64,000 nucleotides of DNA from the NCBI GenBank assembly GCA_014529385.2, contig CM043958.1, positions 124,052,817-124,116,816 on the forward strand, read 5' to 3'. The notes beneath the pieces were generated by a model. It did no database searches and was not told where the DNA came from. It worked only from the letters and a program-made list of their open reading frames with translations. The DNA is from Adiantum capillus-veneris (taxonomy: Eukaryota > Streptophyta > Polypodiopsida > Polypodiales > Pteridaceae). Shown piece after piece: positions 20,990 to 32,592 of this stretch. A program made the position numbers and the translations under genes. The first letter of the stretch is position 1. Each line of letters begins with the position of its first letter.

Positions 20990-21451
20990 TTGAAATTGAA
21001 GGAGGATGATTGGGTGCTCTTACGTTTTGAGAAGGCACGCCTACGAAAGAAAAAGGGAAAGGAGAGGCTTTTTCCAAAGCTTAGTATGCGCTACTATGGA
21101 CCTTTCCAGATCACTGAAAAGATAAATGATGTCTCCTTCCGATTGAAAATGCCAGATACTTGGAGGATTCACAATGCATTCCATGTGAGTCTCTTGAAAC
21201 CTTTTAAGGGTGATTTGCGTGATGACGGGGAGCCTTATGAGCAACCCGAAGTGGAAGAAAACGAGGAGATCCTTGTTCCTGAACAGATTTTGGCACATAA
21301 GGATACGAGGAATAAAGGTAAAGTCCGAAGACGGTTCTTGGTTAAGTTCAAGAACTATCCTGCATTGGATGCGGAGTGGATGGAGGAGGAGGACCTAGCA
21401 GACACTCCTCAGATTGTGAAACTTTACCTAGATGCTTTTGGTTTAGCATAG
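20990..21451 (+). pseudogene. G2 integrase C-terminus and chromodomain
   Basis: 153-codon frame. MKLKEDDWVLLRFEKARLRK and RYYGPFQITEKIND form the GPF-containing integrase tail. NAFHVSLLKPF follows. The chromodomain starts near EEILVPEQILAHKDTR and reads FLVKFKNYPALDAEWMEEED. It ends KLYLDAFGLA. The chromodomain is thought to steer chromovirus integration to marked chromatin. Confidence 0.92.
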
Positions 21452-22033
21452 TCTATTCCAAACGGAAACCAGATTTCAGCTTGGCTAGAGATCTGGTGCA
21501 GTGGGATGCACAAGAGGGGGGTCGCTCCGCTCCTTTGTCAACAGATGCCTTGATTTAGACACTGATGTCTCTTTGAGCTTTAGGGATACTGAAAGCTGAC
21601 AGTATTCTGCTGTATGACTTTAATGAAATGGAATTCCTGATGTTGATACTGATTTATTCTTGACTTCTCTTAAGTGCAGGAACTGATAGACGAAATGACT
21701 GCAGCATTTTGGTCTGATTGATCTCAAATAGACATGGTTGCAATAGGGGTTAGCCAATCGGACATCGATGAGGTCCCGATTAGACCTAGATGTGATCGCT
21801 AGCTACATTGCCGATAAATCATGCTCTAAGATCCGCATGAATGTTGAATGTCATGTGATGTCTGGTGATGTCCTCTGATGTCGTGTGATGTGACTGTCGA
21901 TTTGGTACATGTGCTAGATGTGTGTTCCTAGTACGTAGGTACTAACAGTTAGTGTCTGCTAAGACGGTTTATGGCTTTTGTCGGTTTTGCAGGCGTAATC
22001 GCGGTCGATTACAATGCTTGCAAGAGGGGGGTA
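21452..22033 (+). other. G2 3' untranslated region and polypurine tract
   Basis: About 570 bp with no coding signal. It corresponds in inverse orientation to 9545-10140 in G1 and 30005-30560 in G3, so it is a normal part of this family. The polypurine tract GCAAGAGGGGGGTA abuts the 3' LTR at 22034. Confidence 0.82.
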
Positions 22034-22696
22034 TGACACAAAGTGATGACGTGGCTACTGACAGCAGAAACCCTAAATTTTGCCAGAAACCCTAAAATTC
22101 CTGCAAACCCTAATTTCTGCCAGAAACCCTAATTTTCAGAAATCCTAATTTCTGGAAACCCTAACCCTAACTGCTGACTGGAAACCCTAATCAGGCGGGG
22201 CAGTGGCATGTGGCAGCAATGTACGGAGGCTTTTGGATTTTGTGGTGTGAATCACGAAAAGCTGAAAAAAATCATTAGCGACGCATTCTCAGCTGCTTTT
22301 TGGCTACGCATGAAATTGAGAGAGAGAAAGGGTTAAATTGCTTTATTTTTTGACTCTCAGTGAGAGAGAGAGAGAGAAGTTGCTTTTGCTTTAAGGCTTT
22401 TGGGGCTTTGCTTTTAGGCATCCCTTGTAACATTTAAAGATGCGGTGAGGGCCTCACTTCTCAGAGCATCTGGACGGAGAGTCTGAGAGTGAAACCCTAA
22501 CCGCTCTTGTACTCTGACATTGATTTTTAATACAAAAAGAAATACCGAAAGGGACGCCAGTCTATGGGGCCAATATCTCTAAGCACGGAACTCTGTCGGG
22601 CCAGTGCAAATCTATTGGGATCTGTGAATTGCTTTGAAGTGGTTATTGGGTGCTGTCGCGGTTGATTCTTGACTTGGAGTGTCCAAGTCTGTTACA
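22034..22696 (+). repeat. G2 3' LTR
   Basis: TGACACAAAG to CTGTTACA. It keeps the telo-box cluster and the LTR module near 22540-22560. Confidence 0.9.
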
Positions 22697-22701
22697 TCAA
22701 T

Positions 22702-23440
22702 GCCGGAGTGATCCGTAAAAGGTGGACAATGGCACTCTCAACGGCTGTGTAACACACAACATCGTTTTCTTCATCAAGTAGCCATCCCGTATGGAATATC
22801 TTGCTACTATCTCTCTATTCTGTATCCGAGTGAATCCATCGGAAAAATCTGGATCGGTGGCGTACCAATCAACCGTATCCTTGAAGCTTCTATGATGAAT
22901 CGCGGAAATAGCCAAGACTAGGGGCTTCCGAGACAATGCATCTGCCACCAAGTTTTTTTGTCTCTGAACATGGACAATCTGGAAGTGAAACTGTGACAAG
23001 ATGTTAGCCCACCGCATCTGCTTTTCCGAAAGCTGCTTTTATAACAAGAAGTAGCGTAAACTCTGATAATAAAGATCGTGAAATCGGCTCCGAGTAGGTA
23101 ATGTCGCCACTGAGTAAGAGCATGGATCACTTCCAATAGTTCTTTCTCATAAATCTGTGCTGTCAATTCGGGTCTTGAAAACAATATGCTTTCATAAGCA
23201 ATCACATGGCCTTCTTGCATTAAGACTGCTCCCAGACTACGACCACAAGCATCACAATAAACTTCGAATGGCTTTTGCAAGTCTAGCAAAGCCAACACTG
23301 GTCCTGTAGTCAGTTTTTCCGTAAGTGTCTAAAAGGCAGTCACCTCTGTCGGTCCCCATGAGAAAGGGACTCTTTTCTGAGTCAAAATGTGCAAAGGGGA
23401 AGCTACCTCTCCGGTAAGAAAAATTCACTCTTTTTGGCAT
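22702..23440 (-). pseudogene. G1 integrase zinc domain and RNase H
   Basis: On the minus strand 23440 to 22918 encodes RNase H motifs (LALLDLQKPFEVYCDACGRS, LGAVLMQEGHVIAYES, YEKELLEVIHALTQWRHYLL). 23017 to 22697 encodes the tether (FHFQIVHVQRQKNLVADALS) and the start of integrase. Frameshifts separate the pieces. It joins 15775 once G2 is removed. Confidence 0.87.
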
Positions 23441-23880
23441 TGATAACTAATCTATGATGACGCAATGCCTGAAAGACCAATAGCAGATGGTGTCGATGTT
23501 CTGCTTCATCCTTGGAGAAAACTGTAATATCATCAAAGAAAGTGCCGACCAAAGATCAATGCTCTCGGAAAATCCTATCCATTATTCGGTTGAAAGTCGC
23601 TGGAGCATTGTAAGTCCAAAAGGCATCACCAAAAATTCGTATAAACCAAAGTTTGTCCGAAAGGCTTTCTTGTAGACATCTCCCGGAGCGATTCTGATCT
23701 GATGATATCCGCTTTTCAAATCAATTTTGCTGAAACAAGAGGATCCGTGAAGTCGGTCAAGAATATCATCGATCCTTGGAATCGGAAATCTGTTCCGGAG
23801 AGCAGTAGAGTGAAGTACTCTTCTGGATAAGACCCTTTTCAAGGTTTTTTACTTGGTTCATGATTTCGTCATTCTGGGCT
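23441..23880 (-). pseudogene. G1 reverse transcriptase (damaged)
   Basis: Contains [40 protein letters not shown] and EFLVMPFGL in one frame (23842-23582). The catalytic DD region and thumb follow in other frames (23582-23441). Upstream, part of the N-terminal RT seems lost compared with G2. Confidence 0.85.
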
Positions 23881-24645
23881 CGGCTAACACGGTAAGGTGG
23901 CCGGTTCGGTGGTGTGCTTCGAGGAATCAAATCAATAGTATGATCCTCAGGATGAGATGGGGGTAACTCGCCTGGCAGGCCTTTAGAGAAACGATCAGCA
24001 TGTGAGTGGAGAAAATCTTGGCGTTCTTTGTCTAGTTCAGACATGTTCGTTCTGTGTTCATCCTTTAACTCTTTAAAATAGATCGAGTAAACAAAAAGAC
24101 TGGATTTCATTAATTTGGAAATGCCCGAAGCCGATACAATAGGGACGGACTCGCCCTTCACTTTTACATCTAGTACAATTTTTCTGTCCTTTTCATTTGT
24201 CAAAGTTGCTTTCTTGGCCCGATAGTCGACCATGGCGTTGTTCTTATGGTACCAAGGGACTCCTAGGAGGACGTCACACCCTTCCAAAGGCATGATGTAA
24301 AGTCCTCGTGCTCTAAATGCCCCTGACAATGCAAATGAAGTTTGCCAATGCTAGACGTAATGGCTACATCTCCTCCGGGCGCCGCTAGAACTGCCTCTGC
24401 TAGTGGCCCCTACCTGCCGGGCGGAATCTCAAGCCCGCCGCCAACTCAGGTGAAATGAAGTTGGCCTTGGCTCCTCCGTTGAAAAAAACAAGGGCTTCTT
24501 GATCTTTCACTTTGCCCCAAGCTCGACAAAGTTCTGCAGTTTCATCTATCTGGCTTGGGTCGGCTCCCATGCAATCTGGTACCAGTCCTACTTTCATCTT
24601 GCTTTTTCTACCACGTTGTGCCCTTGTTCCCCGCAACCAAAACAC
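23881..24645 (-). pseudogene. G1 protease
   Basis: Frame 24645-24400 has the protease site as FFNGGAKANFISPELAA, where the catalytic Asp is replaced by Asn (NGGA). Frame 24329-23766 has GCDVLLGVPWYHKNNAMVDY and the linker to RT. A frameshift lies between the two. Confidence 0.86.
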
Positions 24646-26128
24646 TTCCCCTCTTTGAGATAGTTAGCCCTTTCTCTAAGAGTCAGTCGGGGTCATGTAT
24701 CCTTCTTTTCTTGGGGACTCTTTTTCTTTTTACTTTCATTGTTGGAGGTCTGTCTGGTCCTTTGAGTCAAGATTTCATCAGTGGGGTAAGTCAAGTTCCC
24801 CGAATGTATCGAGAACCCCCATTTCGCATGACCCTTTAATTCTTGAATAGAATCCGACTTTTGTTCAAGGTAGTAATCTCGAATCTCTGCAGGGAGTCCG
24901 CAACAAACCGCTCAATCTGTTCCTTGAAGGTGACCTTCTTAAATGAAGAGGTCGGTAGAAAAGATTCCCAAAACCTCTTGCAATATGCGTCCAGAGAATC
25001 TCCCTTGGTCATTTGAAGATGGTTCCAAGCGACTCTTACATCCCGTTTGTACTCCCCGGTCAACCAAGAAGAAATAAAGAGCCGTTTGAATTTCAACCAC
25101 TTGACTGGAGCTTCTTTCCTTAGAAGAAGAGTGGACCACCATATTCGAGCATTTCCTTTTAGAAAAGATGCAGCCTTCCTGATCTTGGAGTGCTATGAGT
25201 AATGTCCTCCAAAGAAAGCTATGTTAAATTGCTGAATGAAGGCCAAAGCCCTCGGAGCATCTCAAAATCCGGAAAAGGATTCAAATTTTATCGACTCTCC
25301 ACCTTCTTTAAATTCCTTTGTCTTCTTGCTCTCGTCTTTGAGGAAGTCGTATTGGTTGGCTTTGTAAAAGTGCTTCTTCTTTGCATAAAACGTGTGGTCG
25401 TCAGAGTCTGAGCTGTCAGAGGATGACTCCTTCGTAGAGCTATCAGAAACTGGTCGGAATCTGAGTTTCTTTGCCTTTTTCTCGTTCTTTCCGAAGCTTT
25501 GCTTTTTGCTTCGCTTCTTGCCCTTTCTGTCCTCCTCACTCGAGTCGGAAGAGCTAGAAAAACTGTCAAAAGAAGAGGAAGAAGAACTGGGTAGTTCTTC
25601 AAAACGCACACGCTTCTTCTGCTTTCTTGCAGATGCAAAAGAAGATTGACGGCCCAAGTAACCAGGGTAGTCAGTCCCCTTCTTGCACTTCTTCAATTGT
25701 TTTTTCAATTGATTCTTTGTGTCCAAAAGCTAACTGTTCTGGGTCTAAACCACCTCTTGAAGTTCTTCTTCTGTAAACATCCTCGGAGTAGGAGGTTTCT
25801 TGAGTGCCGGTTTAATTGGTGGTTCGGTGGCTTTCTGCCACTGAGTATGCACTTCAGCCGTCGAGACTGCTGAGTCAAAAATTTTGCAAACTGGGGATCT
25901 TTAGCAAACTAAAGCATCTGCTTTGTGCACTCGTCAACCTGTTGTTGATGTTGCATCTCCAAAAGGTGTAGGCCGAGGTGGCCCGTACTCATCTTCTGTT
26001 AAATTGTTTAAATCTTCTATGTTGCCTCTTACCGCCTCAACGGTTGCAGAAGAGGTCGATTGATTCTTTTCAGAATCCGTGTCACGAGAAAAGGGATTGG
26101 ATTTCCCGGTAGAAGAGAAATCGGCCGT
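24646..26128 (-). pseudogene. G1 gag (broken)
   Basis: Pieces at 26164-25934, 25726-25262 and 25096-24836 on the minus strand match G2 gag. They include a serine-rich charged stretch (SSSSSFDSFSSSSDSSEEDR, then KGKK), KKKHFYKANQYDFLKDESKK, and the capsid part FKRLFISSWLTGEYKRDVRV. The zinc knuckle near 24640-24700 is decayed. Confidence 0.86.
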
Positions 26129-26473
26129 ACTCTGATACCACTGTAACAAACTTGGACACCCCAAGTCAAGATTCTACCGCGACACCGCAGAGATTCACTT
26201 CAAAACACTTCAAAAATTTAAGAGAGAGTGGACACGGTCTGGCGTAGTTCCGTACCAAGAGAAATAGGTCCCAAAGGTTGGCGCCCCTTTCGATATTTCT
26301 TTTATATTGATCTTTGAGCAAAGTACAATTGCCCACGGGTGCTCACTCTTAGACTTTGCATCCAGATGCTCTGTAGAGTGAGCCCCTTGGGTTCTATATA
26401 AAGGTTACAAGGGTTGCTAAAAGTAGAGCCCCCAAAAGCATTAAACTCAAAAACCTTGAGCTCCAAAAGCATC
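26129..26473 (-). mobile_element. G1 PBS and truncated 5' LTR
   Basis: TACTCTGATACCA at 26128-26140 is the reverse complement of a PBS with one mismatch. The LTR starts at 26142 (TGTAACAAACTTGG) and matches the 3' LTR until about 26473. The last roughly 225 bp are missing and LINE A1 sequence follows at once. About 0.8 kb of LINE is also missing across this junction, so a deletion removed the LTR edge and the neighbouring LINE. Confidence 0.85.
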
Positions 26474-27377
26474 AGTAGAGAAACCTCTCTTGAAGCCCGC
26501 CTGTCTTGCTGCTCGTACACCCTCTCTCTCTGCCCATCTACTCAACGACTGCTCAAGGATGGATGCGTACAACCGTGCCAATGTGTGTCCAATCAGGATA
26601 GTGGTAGTTCCTAGGCTCCATAGGGTCCCCTGACTTGAAGATAGGTACGATCGTGGACAAACTCCAAGTGTCAGGTAGGCCCTCACACATGGCACGGTTG
26701 AACATCACTTCTAGAAGCTCTGCAAGCAAATCTCCGGCATGTATAAAATGCTCTACTACCAGGCCATCGTGATCATATGCTCTCCTAGTCTTCATCTTGA
26801 TAATGGCTTTCTTTACCATCTCGGCGGTAAAGAAAGCACATGTATGTGGGCATGGCTCTAGCGGATCTGGAAGAGGTGGTTGCCCTGAGACTGTGTAGAG
26901 AGATGATGCATACTGACCCCATACCTCCGTAGAAGTGATGATCGGTGGGGGGGAGTGCTCATGGAAGAGTCGCCATGCCTCACATGAATCCTGGCTCAAA
27001 AACGATTGATATAAATCCTGCCTAGCCGAGCTAGAAACACCCTCTTCTCCCGTCATACCAAACATCGAGAAGCAATCCGTGACTGACTGTGAGTAATGAC
27101 TCCTAGAAGTATTCCCTCTGAAGTTGGGCTCTGGTCTCTGTGGACTCCTCATCATACGAGCTATTTTGGGGTGTGCTCCCAGAACGTCGTCACTACCCAG
27201 GCTTAGTGTGTGGGTAAGCCTCTACTTCTGCATCCTGTAGTGTCTCCGTCAATATATAAGTGAGCTCCCCTAAAGGTCTCCCCGGATCCTCTGTGCATAA
27301 GCGTCTGCAAATACCATCTATGTAGACAAAATCAGTCTCTGAAGTAAAAGTGTATCGAGTATGCGTAGGTGTTTGTG
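26474..27377 (-). pseudogene. LINE A1 ORF2, RT N-terminal half and EN-RT linker
   Basis: 27377 to 26474 on the minus strand. Includes the linker (GEEGVSSSARQDLYQSFLSQ, EAWRLFHEHSPPP), the RT start (LPDTWSLSTIVPIFKSGDP, RNYHYPDWTHIGTVV) and YASILEQSLSRWAEREGVRA. The catalytic YADD part is lost in the deletion at 26473. Compare with 37222-38100 in LINE A2. Confidence 0.85.
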
Positions 27378-28419
27378 CCAAAGCAAGTACTTTCTTTATT
27401 CTTGCACAAACGCTACTACAATGACTAAATGCTGAGATGCTGATGCTAATGGGTAGTGTTGCTATTAATGCTGGGTACTAGTACTGACATACTGAAGGGT
27501 ACTGAGGTACTGAAGGGGACTATGTCGAAGACGATGACGTCGACGACGGGTACTGCCGGTTCTATGTCGAAGACGGGGAGGTCGATGACGAGGTCTATGT
27601 CGAAGACGATAAAGTTGACGATGAGGTACTAAGGGTCTTTGTCGATGACGATGAAGTCGATGACGGTACTGTGTCGAAGACGGTGAAGTTGCGACGGTTC
27701 TGAGGGGACCTTGTCGACGACAGGGTCGTGCCGGCACTATGCCGAAGACGGGGAGGTCGACGACGGTCACGTCTGCAGCAGACAAAATGCTGAGGCTAAA
27801 ATGGCTGAAAACTATCTGCTACGGATTGGGTGATGACGATAAGCCGGCGAGGATGTGCAACGATCAAAGGCTGAAAAACGCTGCCACTACATGCTGAAAA
27901 CGCTGATCTAACTGATGCTAAAATGCTGGCTGAAAATCTGTAAAACGCTGGCTGTAATCTGTGTAAAACGCTGCTTCTACTGGCTGGAAACGTTGATGAC
28001 TGCAAGGCTGAAAATGCTGCTGGAGAGGGAGGCCTGGAAACGCTGGATCTTCTTTGCTACTGCTGCCTCCTCTGCCATCTAGTGCTGGCCTTGGCTGCCC
28101 TTTAAAGCTCCAAAGTGCTGGGTTGAGCAATCTGGGTTAGACTTCCATGATCTGGCCTAATAAATCATAAGTTAAATGTCACTTATTATTTCAAGGCTAT
28201 AAGAGGTGGTTCTTATGCACGGGTTCACGTGGTACAAATGCTCATGTTAACTGACTGTGCAAGAGAGGGTATGCAACTGTGACTGGCCTGGACATGCATG
28301 TCCTGCTAGAGGCTCACAAAGTGCCAGGCTCAGTCCTAAGGCTCAGTCCTAAGCTAAGACTCATGCTAGACTATGGCAGAAGCGTGTCCATGTGGCGCAA
28401 GTGAAGTGCGCACGTGACA
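27378..28419 (-). mobile_element. LTR fragment of the N1 family inside LINE A1
   Basis: Matches 7370-8250, from GCAAGTACTTTCTTTATTC through many AAAACGCTG motifs to GCGCACGTGACA. The outer part on the left is missing, as are about 140 bp of LINE compared with A2, so insertion was followed by deletion. No target duplication can be tested. The middle (27520-27780) is rich in GTCGA repeats. Confidence 0.8.
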
Positions 28420-29099
28420 CCGTGCTGGCCCCATGTTTATGAGGAAAACAAGTGAATCCACTCGACGTTGGAAATCTCTGGAGGCCATTCAAGATGGCAA
28501 GTCCATGTGCAGTCCCCAAATTTGTTAGATATCCCCCATATCCAGTGTGCTCTTCATCCTACGAACACCTGGCATATCACTGACATCCAATTCTCTTAAC
28601 GTTTCCTTTGAGGTATCGTAGAAAGTTGTCCGAGACTGGCCCGTCCTGGCATTGAAGTCTCCCGAAAGAATGACATCTCCATCCCTAGAGAACTCCCATA
28701 TGTCCTCATCCAATATCATGTAGGTGACTCCCCCTTTGGCGATGCATAATGAGGTGTGCTGGGGGACAAAATAGCATATTGCAATGTAGAGTGGCCTCCT
28801 TGTCTCCGCTCTCACTCTGACCCACATATATCCGGCATGCTCATCCCTCCGAACATTACGAATGAGGGGTTGTAGCTCCTCCCTGAATAGGATTGCCACA
28901 CCTCATAACCCCCGTCCTCTATGCGTTGATCTCACTTCTTGCCTACAAGTAGTTTCCCAATGGTAACCTGTCACTCTAGGTAATGTGCCGCGAGGAGTCT
29001 AATGCGTTTCCGAGTAAAAAATAATGTCTCTTCCTTAAAGCTATCCTCAAATGCGCCTACATCTAGCTTCATTGATCCGTTACAATTCCATGCTGCCAT
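28420..29099 (-). pseudogene. LINE A1 ORF2 endonuclease (AP-endonuclease type)
   Basis: Starts at ATG 29099 (MAAWNCNG). Frame 28899-28525 carries YMWVRVRAETRRPLYIAICY and ILSGDFNARTGQSRTTFYDT with the GDFNA metal and DNA contact motif. It ends at the LTR fragment. Broken by frameshifts. Confidence 0.85.
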
Positions 29100-29129
29100 T
29101 TTAAGGTTGGTCCCATAGGTCTCGCACAG

Positions 29130-29429
29130 TCATGCGGTGCGTTTTTTCAACACCACTTCTCTCCCTCTCCTATAGAAAGCAATTTTCCCTTTCTCCCTCG
29201 CCGCCTTGATCTCTGGCATCAGCTCTTGCATGTGTGCTACCTGTGTTAGAGTGAGGTCATCACCCAAAAATATCCCAGTTGGCTTGAGTGCCGGTCTCTT
29301 CTTTAGGAATTCCTTTCTAGCTTCCAGTGTAGGGAAACGTATAATGAGTGCTCTTTCCTTGGGCCTTCTTTTCTCATCACTTCCCTTCTTGCCAACTCTC
29401 AAAGCACCTGTGTGTGTGGGTTCAGAAAT
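29130..29429 (-). pseudogene. LINE A1 ORF1 C-terminal half
   Basis: Encodes the end of an RRM-like domain (KERALIIRFPTLEARKEFLK) and a C-terminal domain (GIFLGDDLTLTQVAHMQELM, AREKGKIAFYRRGREVVLKK). Ends in TGA at 29130-29132, followed by ten open codons and the ORF2 ATG in the same frame. Interrupted at 29429 by gypsy G3; the N-terminal part is at 32149-32401. Confidence 0.87.
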
Positions 29430-30589
29430 TGTAACAAAATTGAACACCCAAGTCTAAAATCTGTCGTGACACGAGAGATAGATTCACTTTAAACACTTGA
29501 AAACTTTGAAATCATAGTTCAATTCGAGACGATACGGCCCAGCGTAGTTCCATGCCAAGAGAGATTGGCCCCAAAGACTGGTGCCCCTCTTGGTATTTCT
29601 TTTTGTATTAAAATAATCAAGCAAGTACAAGTGCCCTGGGCTCTCCTCTGCTCACTGGTTCGTCAGCTCTGAATGAGCCAGAGCCCAAGGGACTTATTTA
29701 AAGGCCCATGGCCTTGGAAAAGCAATTTACATGAAAAGCTTCGGTGCAAAAAGCATCTGGTGCCAAAAGCTGCCGCCCAAAGCAGTCAGCGCAATTTGTG
29801 TAATTCTGTACACCTGCCGCGTCAGCAGCGCATATTGTGGACGTTTGTACAGCCAGCTAGGTCAGCAATTTTTACACAATTTTTTAATGCTTCTTTGTGT
29901 CCCTTTGGCGCCTCGTCACTTACCCCATAAGTTGGAACAACTTATTAGGGGTTTCTTTATTAATGGTCATGCCACGTAAGCAGTTTGTGACATACCCCCC
30001 TCATGAAAGAATGGTAATCGCCCTCGATTACGCCCGCAAAACAGACAGAGGCCATAAACTAGTTCAATAGACACTGACTCTATGTACTGACACAATAGAA
30101 CCACACAAATCTAGCACTTGCACATAGATGACAGTCACATCACATGAACTCAAATCAATCACATAAAAGTTCATTCTCAATCTCAGACCATGACTGCCAG
30201 CAACGTATTTAGTAATCGCATCTACATCCATCCTTGACCTCACTGATGTCAGATTGACTAATTGTTATTGCGATCATGTCTATAGAGATTGTCAAGATAG
30301 AAATGCTGCAGTCATTTTGTCTTTAAGTTCCTACACTCAAACAAGTCACATGAGAGAGAAAAAATAATTCATGTTCAATTTCGGGAATTCCATTTCATAA
30401 AGTCATACAACAGAATACTATCAGCACAGCAGTATCCTTGAAACCCAAAGAGAGTGTCCCTATTCAATCTAGGTAATCTGTGACAAAGGAGCGGAGTGAC
30501 TCGCATCAAATTCAACCTTGCTGATTTGCGGGATCTCTCGGAGTAGACGCAGCTAAACCGAATGCCTCAAGGTAAAGTTCCAAAATCTG

Positions 30590-31242
30590 AGGAATATCTG
30601 CTAGGTCCTCCTCCTCCATCCACTTCGCATCCAATGCCGGATAGTTCTTAAATTTCACTAAAAACCGCCGAATCACTTTCCCTTTCACGTTTTTTTATTT
30701 GTGTGCCAGAATCTGTTCTGGAACGAGTATCTCCTCACTCTCTTTCACTTCGGGTTGCTCATCAGGCTCCCCATCAACTGACACCTCACCTTTAAACGAT
30801 TTCAAGAGACTCACATGAAATGCATTGTGAATCTTCCAAGTATCTGGCAACTTAAGTCTGAAGGATATATCATTTGTCTTTTTTGTAATCTGGAAAGGGC
30901 CATAATATCTCATGCTAAGCTTTGGAAAAAGCCGCTCCTTTCCCTTTCGTTTCCTTAGTGTGCCTTCTCAAAACATAAGAGCACCCAATCATCTTCCTTG
31001 AACTTCAAGTCGCGTCAATGTTGATCCGCTGCCTGTTTGTGCCGTGCTTGAGACTTCTCTAGAGCCCCTCGAATCTTGGCAAAAGAAGTGTCCAAATCTC
31101 TCGTATACTGATCGGCTTTAAAAATCTTGTCTTTAGTGCTTAGAAAGGGAGGGATCTTCTTAGCACCTTCGATTACCTCAAATGGCGCCTTCCGTGTTGA
31201 AGAGTGAACCATGTTATTGTAGGCAAATTCCACCAAGGACAA
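30590..31242 (-). pseudogene. G3 integrase tail and chromodomain
   Basis: Frame 31242-31015 gives LVEFAYNNMVHSSTRKAPFE. 30913-30695 gives RYYGPFQITKKTNDISFRLK and ILVPEQILAHK. The chromodomain strand (LVKFKNYPALDAKWMEEEDL) continues in a shifted frame to about 30600. Confidence 0.85.
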
Positions 31243-31251
31243 GTATTTTTC

Positions 31252-32148
31252 TCATTGAGTCTTGTGATCAGAAATATAAGACTTTAATAAATCCAAAACC
31301 ACTGAATTTGCTATCCATCTGTCTGCGGGTGGAATGATGACGAGAACTGCAACCGTGTGCCAATGTTCTCCCAAATATCCTTCCAAAATAACTGGTGAAT
31401 CGAGGTCTTTGTCGGAGACGATGGTCTCATGCATGCCATCTAACCGAAATATCTGAGCAATGAAGAGTCTCACTAAATGGTCCGGCTTGACTCTTTTCTT
31501 GATTGGAATGAAGTGAGCTTGCTTGCTAAATTTGTCAATGACAATCCAAATGCCATCTTGCCCACTCCGAGTCTTCGGGAGATCAAAGATGAAATCCATT
31601 GCAATACTTTCCCAGGGGCGGGTCGGAATGGGTAAAGGTTGTAGTAATCCCTGTGCCTTATGCCTGTCAAACTTGACCTTTTGGCATACTAAACAACTAC
31701 GAACAAAGTCGTCCATATCCTTTTTGAGTCTCGGCCAATAGAAATAACGCTCCACCCCATTCAAGGTGGTATCGATGCCGCGGTGACCTGTACACGGTGG
31801 ACAGTGGCACTTTGTCAAGACCTTTTCCCTCAAAGGTTGTGTGACACACAACATCGTTTTCTTCATCAAGTAGCCATCCCGTATGGAATATCCTGGAACT
31901 GTCTTCCCATTCTGTATTCGAGTAAAAACATCGGTAAAGTCGGGATCTGTGGCGTACTGGTCAACCATATCCTCGAAGCTTCTGTGATGAATCGCGGAAA
32001 TAGCCAAGATTAGGGGCTTTTGAGATAATGCATCTGCTACTAAATTTTTTTGTCCCTGAACATGGACAATTTGAAAGTGAAACTGTGACAAGATGTTAGC
32101 CCACAGCATCTGCTTTTCCAAAAGCTGCTTCCGTGACAAGAAGTAGCG
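31252..32148 (-). pseudogene. G3 RNase H end and integrase
   Basis: One long frame from the RNase H tether (QFHFQIVHVQGQKNLVADAL) through the zinc domain (HCPPCTGHRGIDTTLNGVER, SCLVCQKVKFDRHKAQGLLQ) and core (MDFIFDLPKTRSGQDGIWIV, ETIVSDKDLDSP). The second Asp motif is altered. About 300 codons stay open, the longest intact gypsy frame in the window. Confidence 0.88.
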
Positions 32149-32592
32149 TACATAGCTTTTGGTAAGTTTCCGCATTTGCATACATCTCTTGTTTAATGTC
32201 ACCCCTTAAGAGGCTCAGCTCCGCCTTAATCATCACTTGTACCTTCTCATAACAAAAGTAATCTTTGACTCTAGAAAGTTTCTCTGCTATCACAAAACCT
32301 GGCGATAGTTTGCTCTCTTGAAACCTCCGCCTAAATGTCGCTTTGGATTTAGGGGGGGTTTCATAAATGTTGTCAACTCTGACATTGACTGGCTGATCCA
32401 TCCTTAGGCACCCTGTGCGCGTGGGCCTGGTCTTGAGAGCTACTTTACAGTTGTTCGGGCTGCAAGAATGTTGCTAGGACTGATGCAATCCGGGGATGTC
32501 AATCAATGGTGACCTAGTGGGATTTCCTACAAGAATAGCAGCTTACTGAGCAGGAGTCTTATCAATTTCCAACCCCTAGTCACGGATTAAGG
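32149..32592 (-). pseudogene. LINE A1 ORF1 N-terminus and 5' region
   Basis: Starts at ATG 32401 (MDQPVNVRVDNIYETPPKSK, ATFRRR) and matches LINE A2 ORF1 (MDQPIEDG..ATFKRR). It continues to EMYANAETYQK, where G3 breaks in. 32402-32592 is 5' untranslated sequence without the GC-rich repeats seen in A2. The outer end is cut by an LTR at 32593. Confidence 0.85.

Larger units (their letters stand above)
15776..22696 (+). mobile_element. Complete Ty3/gypsy chromovirus G2
   Basis: 6.9-kb element with 5' LTR 15776-16440, PBS, gag-pol in the usual order (gag, protease, RT, RNase H, integrase, chromodomain), polypurine tract and 3' LTR 22034-22696. Target duplications are TCGAT (15771-15775) and TCAAT (22697-22701), one mismatch. 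Removing it restores the G1 integrase sequence. Several in-frame stops and frameshifts make it inactive. The LTRs differ at several percent of sites by eye, so the insertion is not recent. Confidence 0.93.
29430..32148 (-). mobile_element. Gypsy chromovirus G3, 3' half only
   Basis: 3' LTR 29430-29992 (TGTAACAAAATTGAAC to CAGTTTGTGACA), then the polypurine tract TACCCCCCTCATG read on the minus strand. Next come non-coding 3' sequence and pol back to RNase H. RT, protease, gag and the 5' LTR are absent: the pol frame fuses directly to LINE ORF1 near 32148. It sits inside LINE A1 ORF1. Confidence 0.87.
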
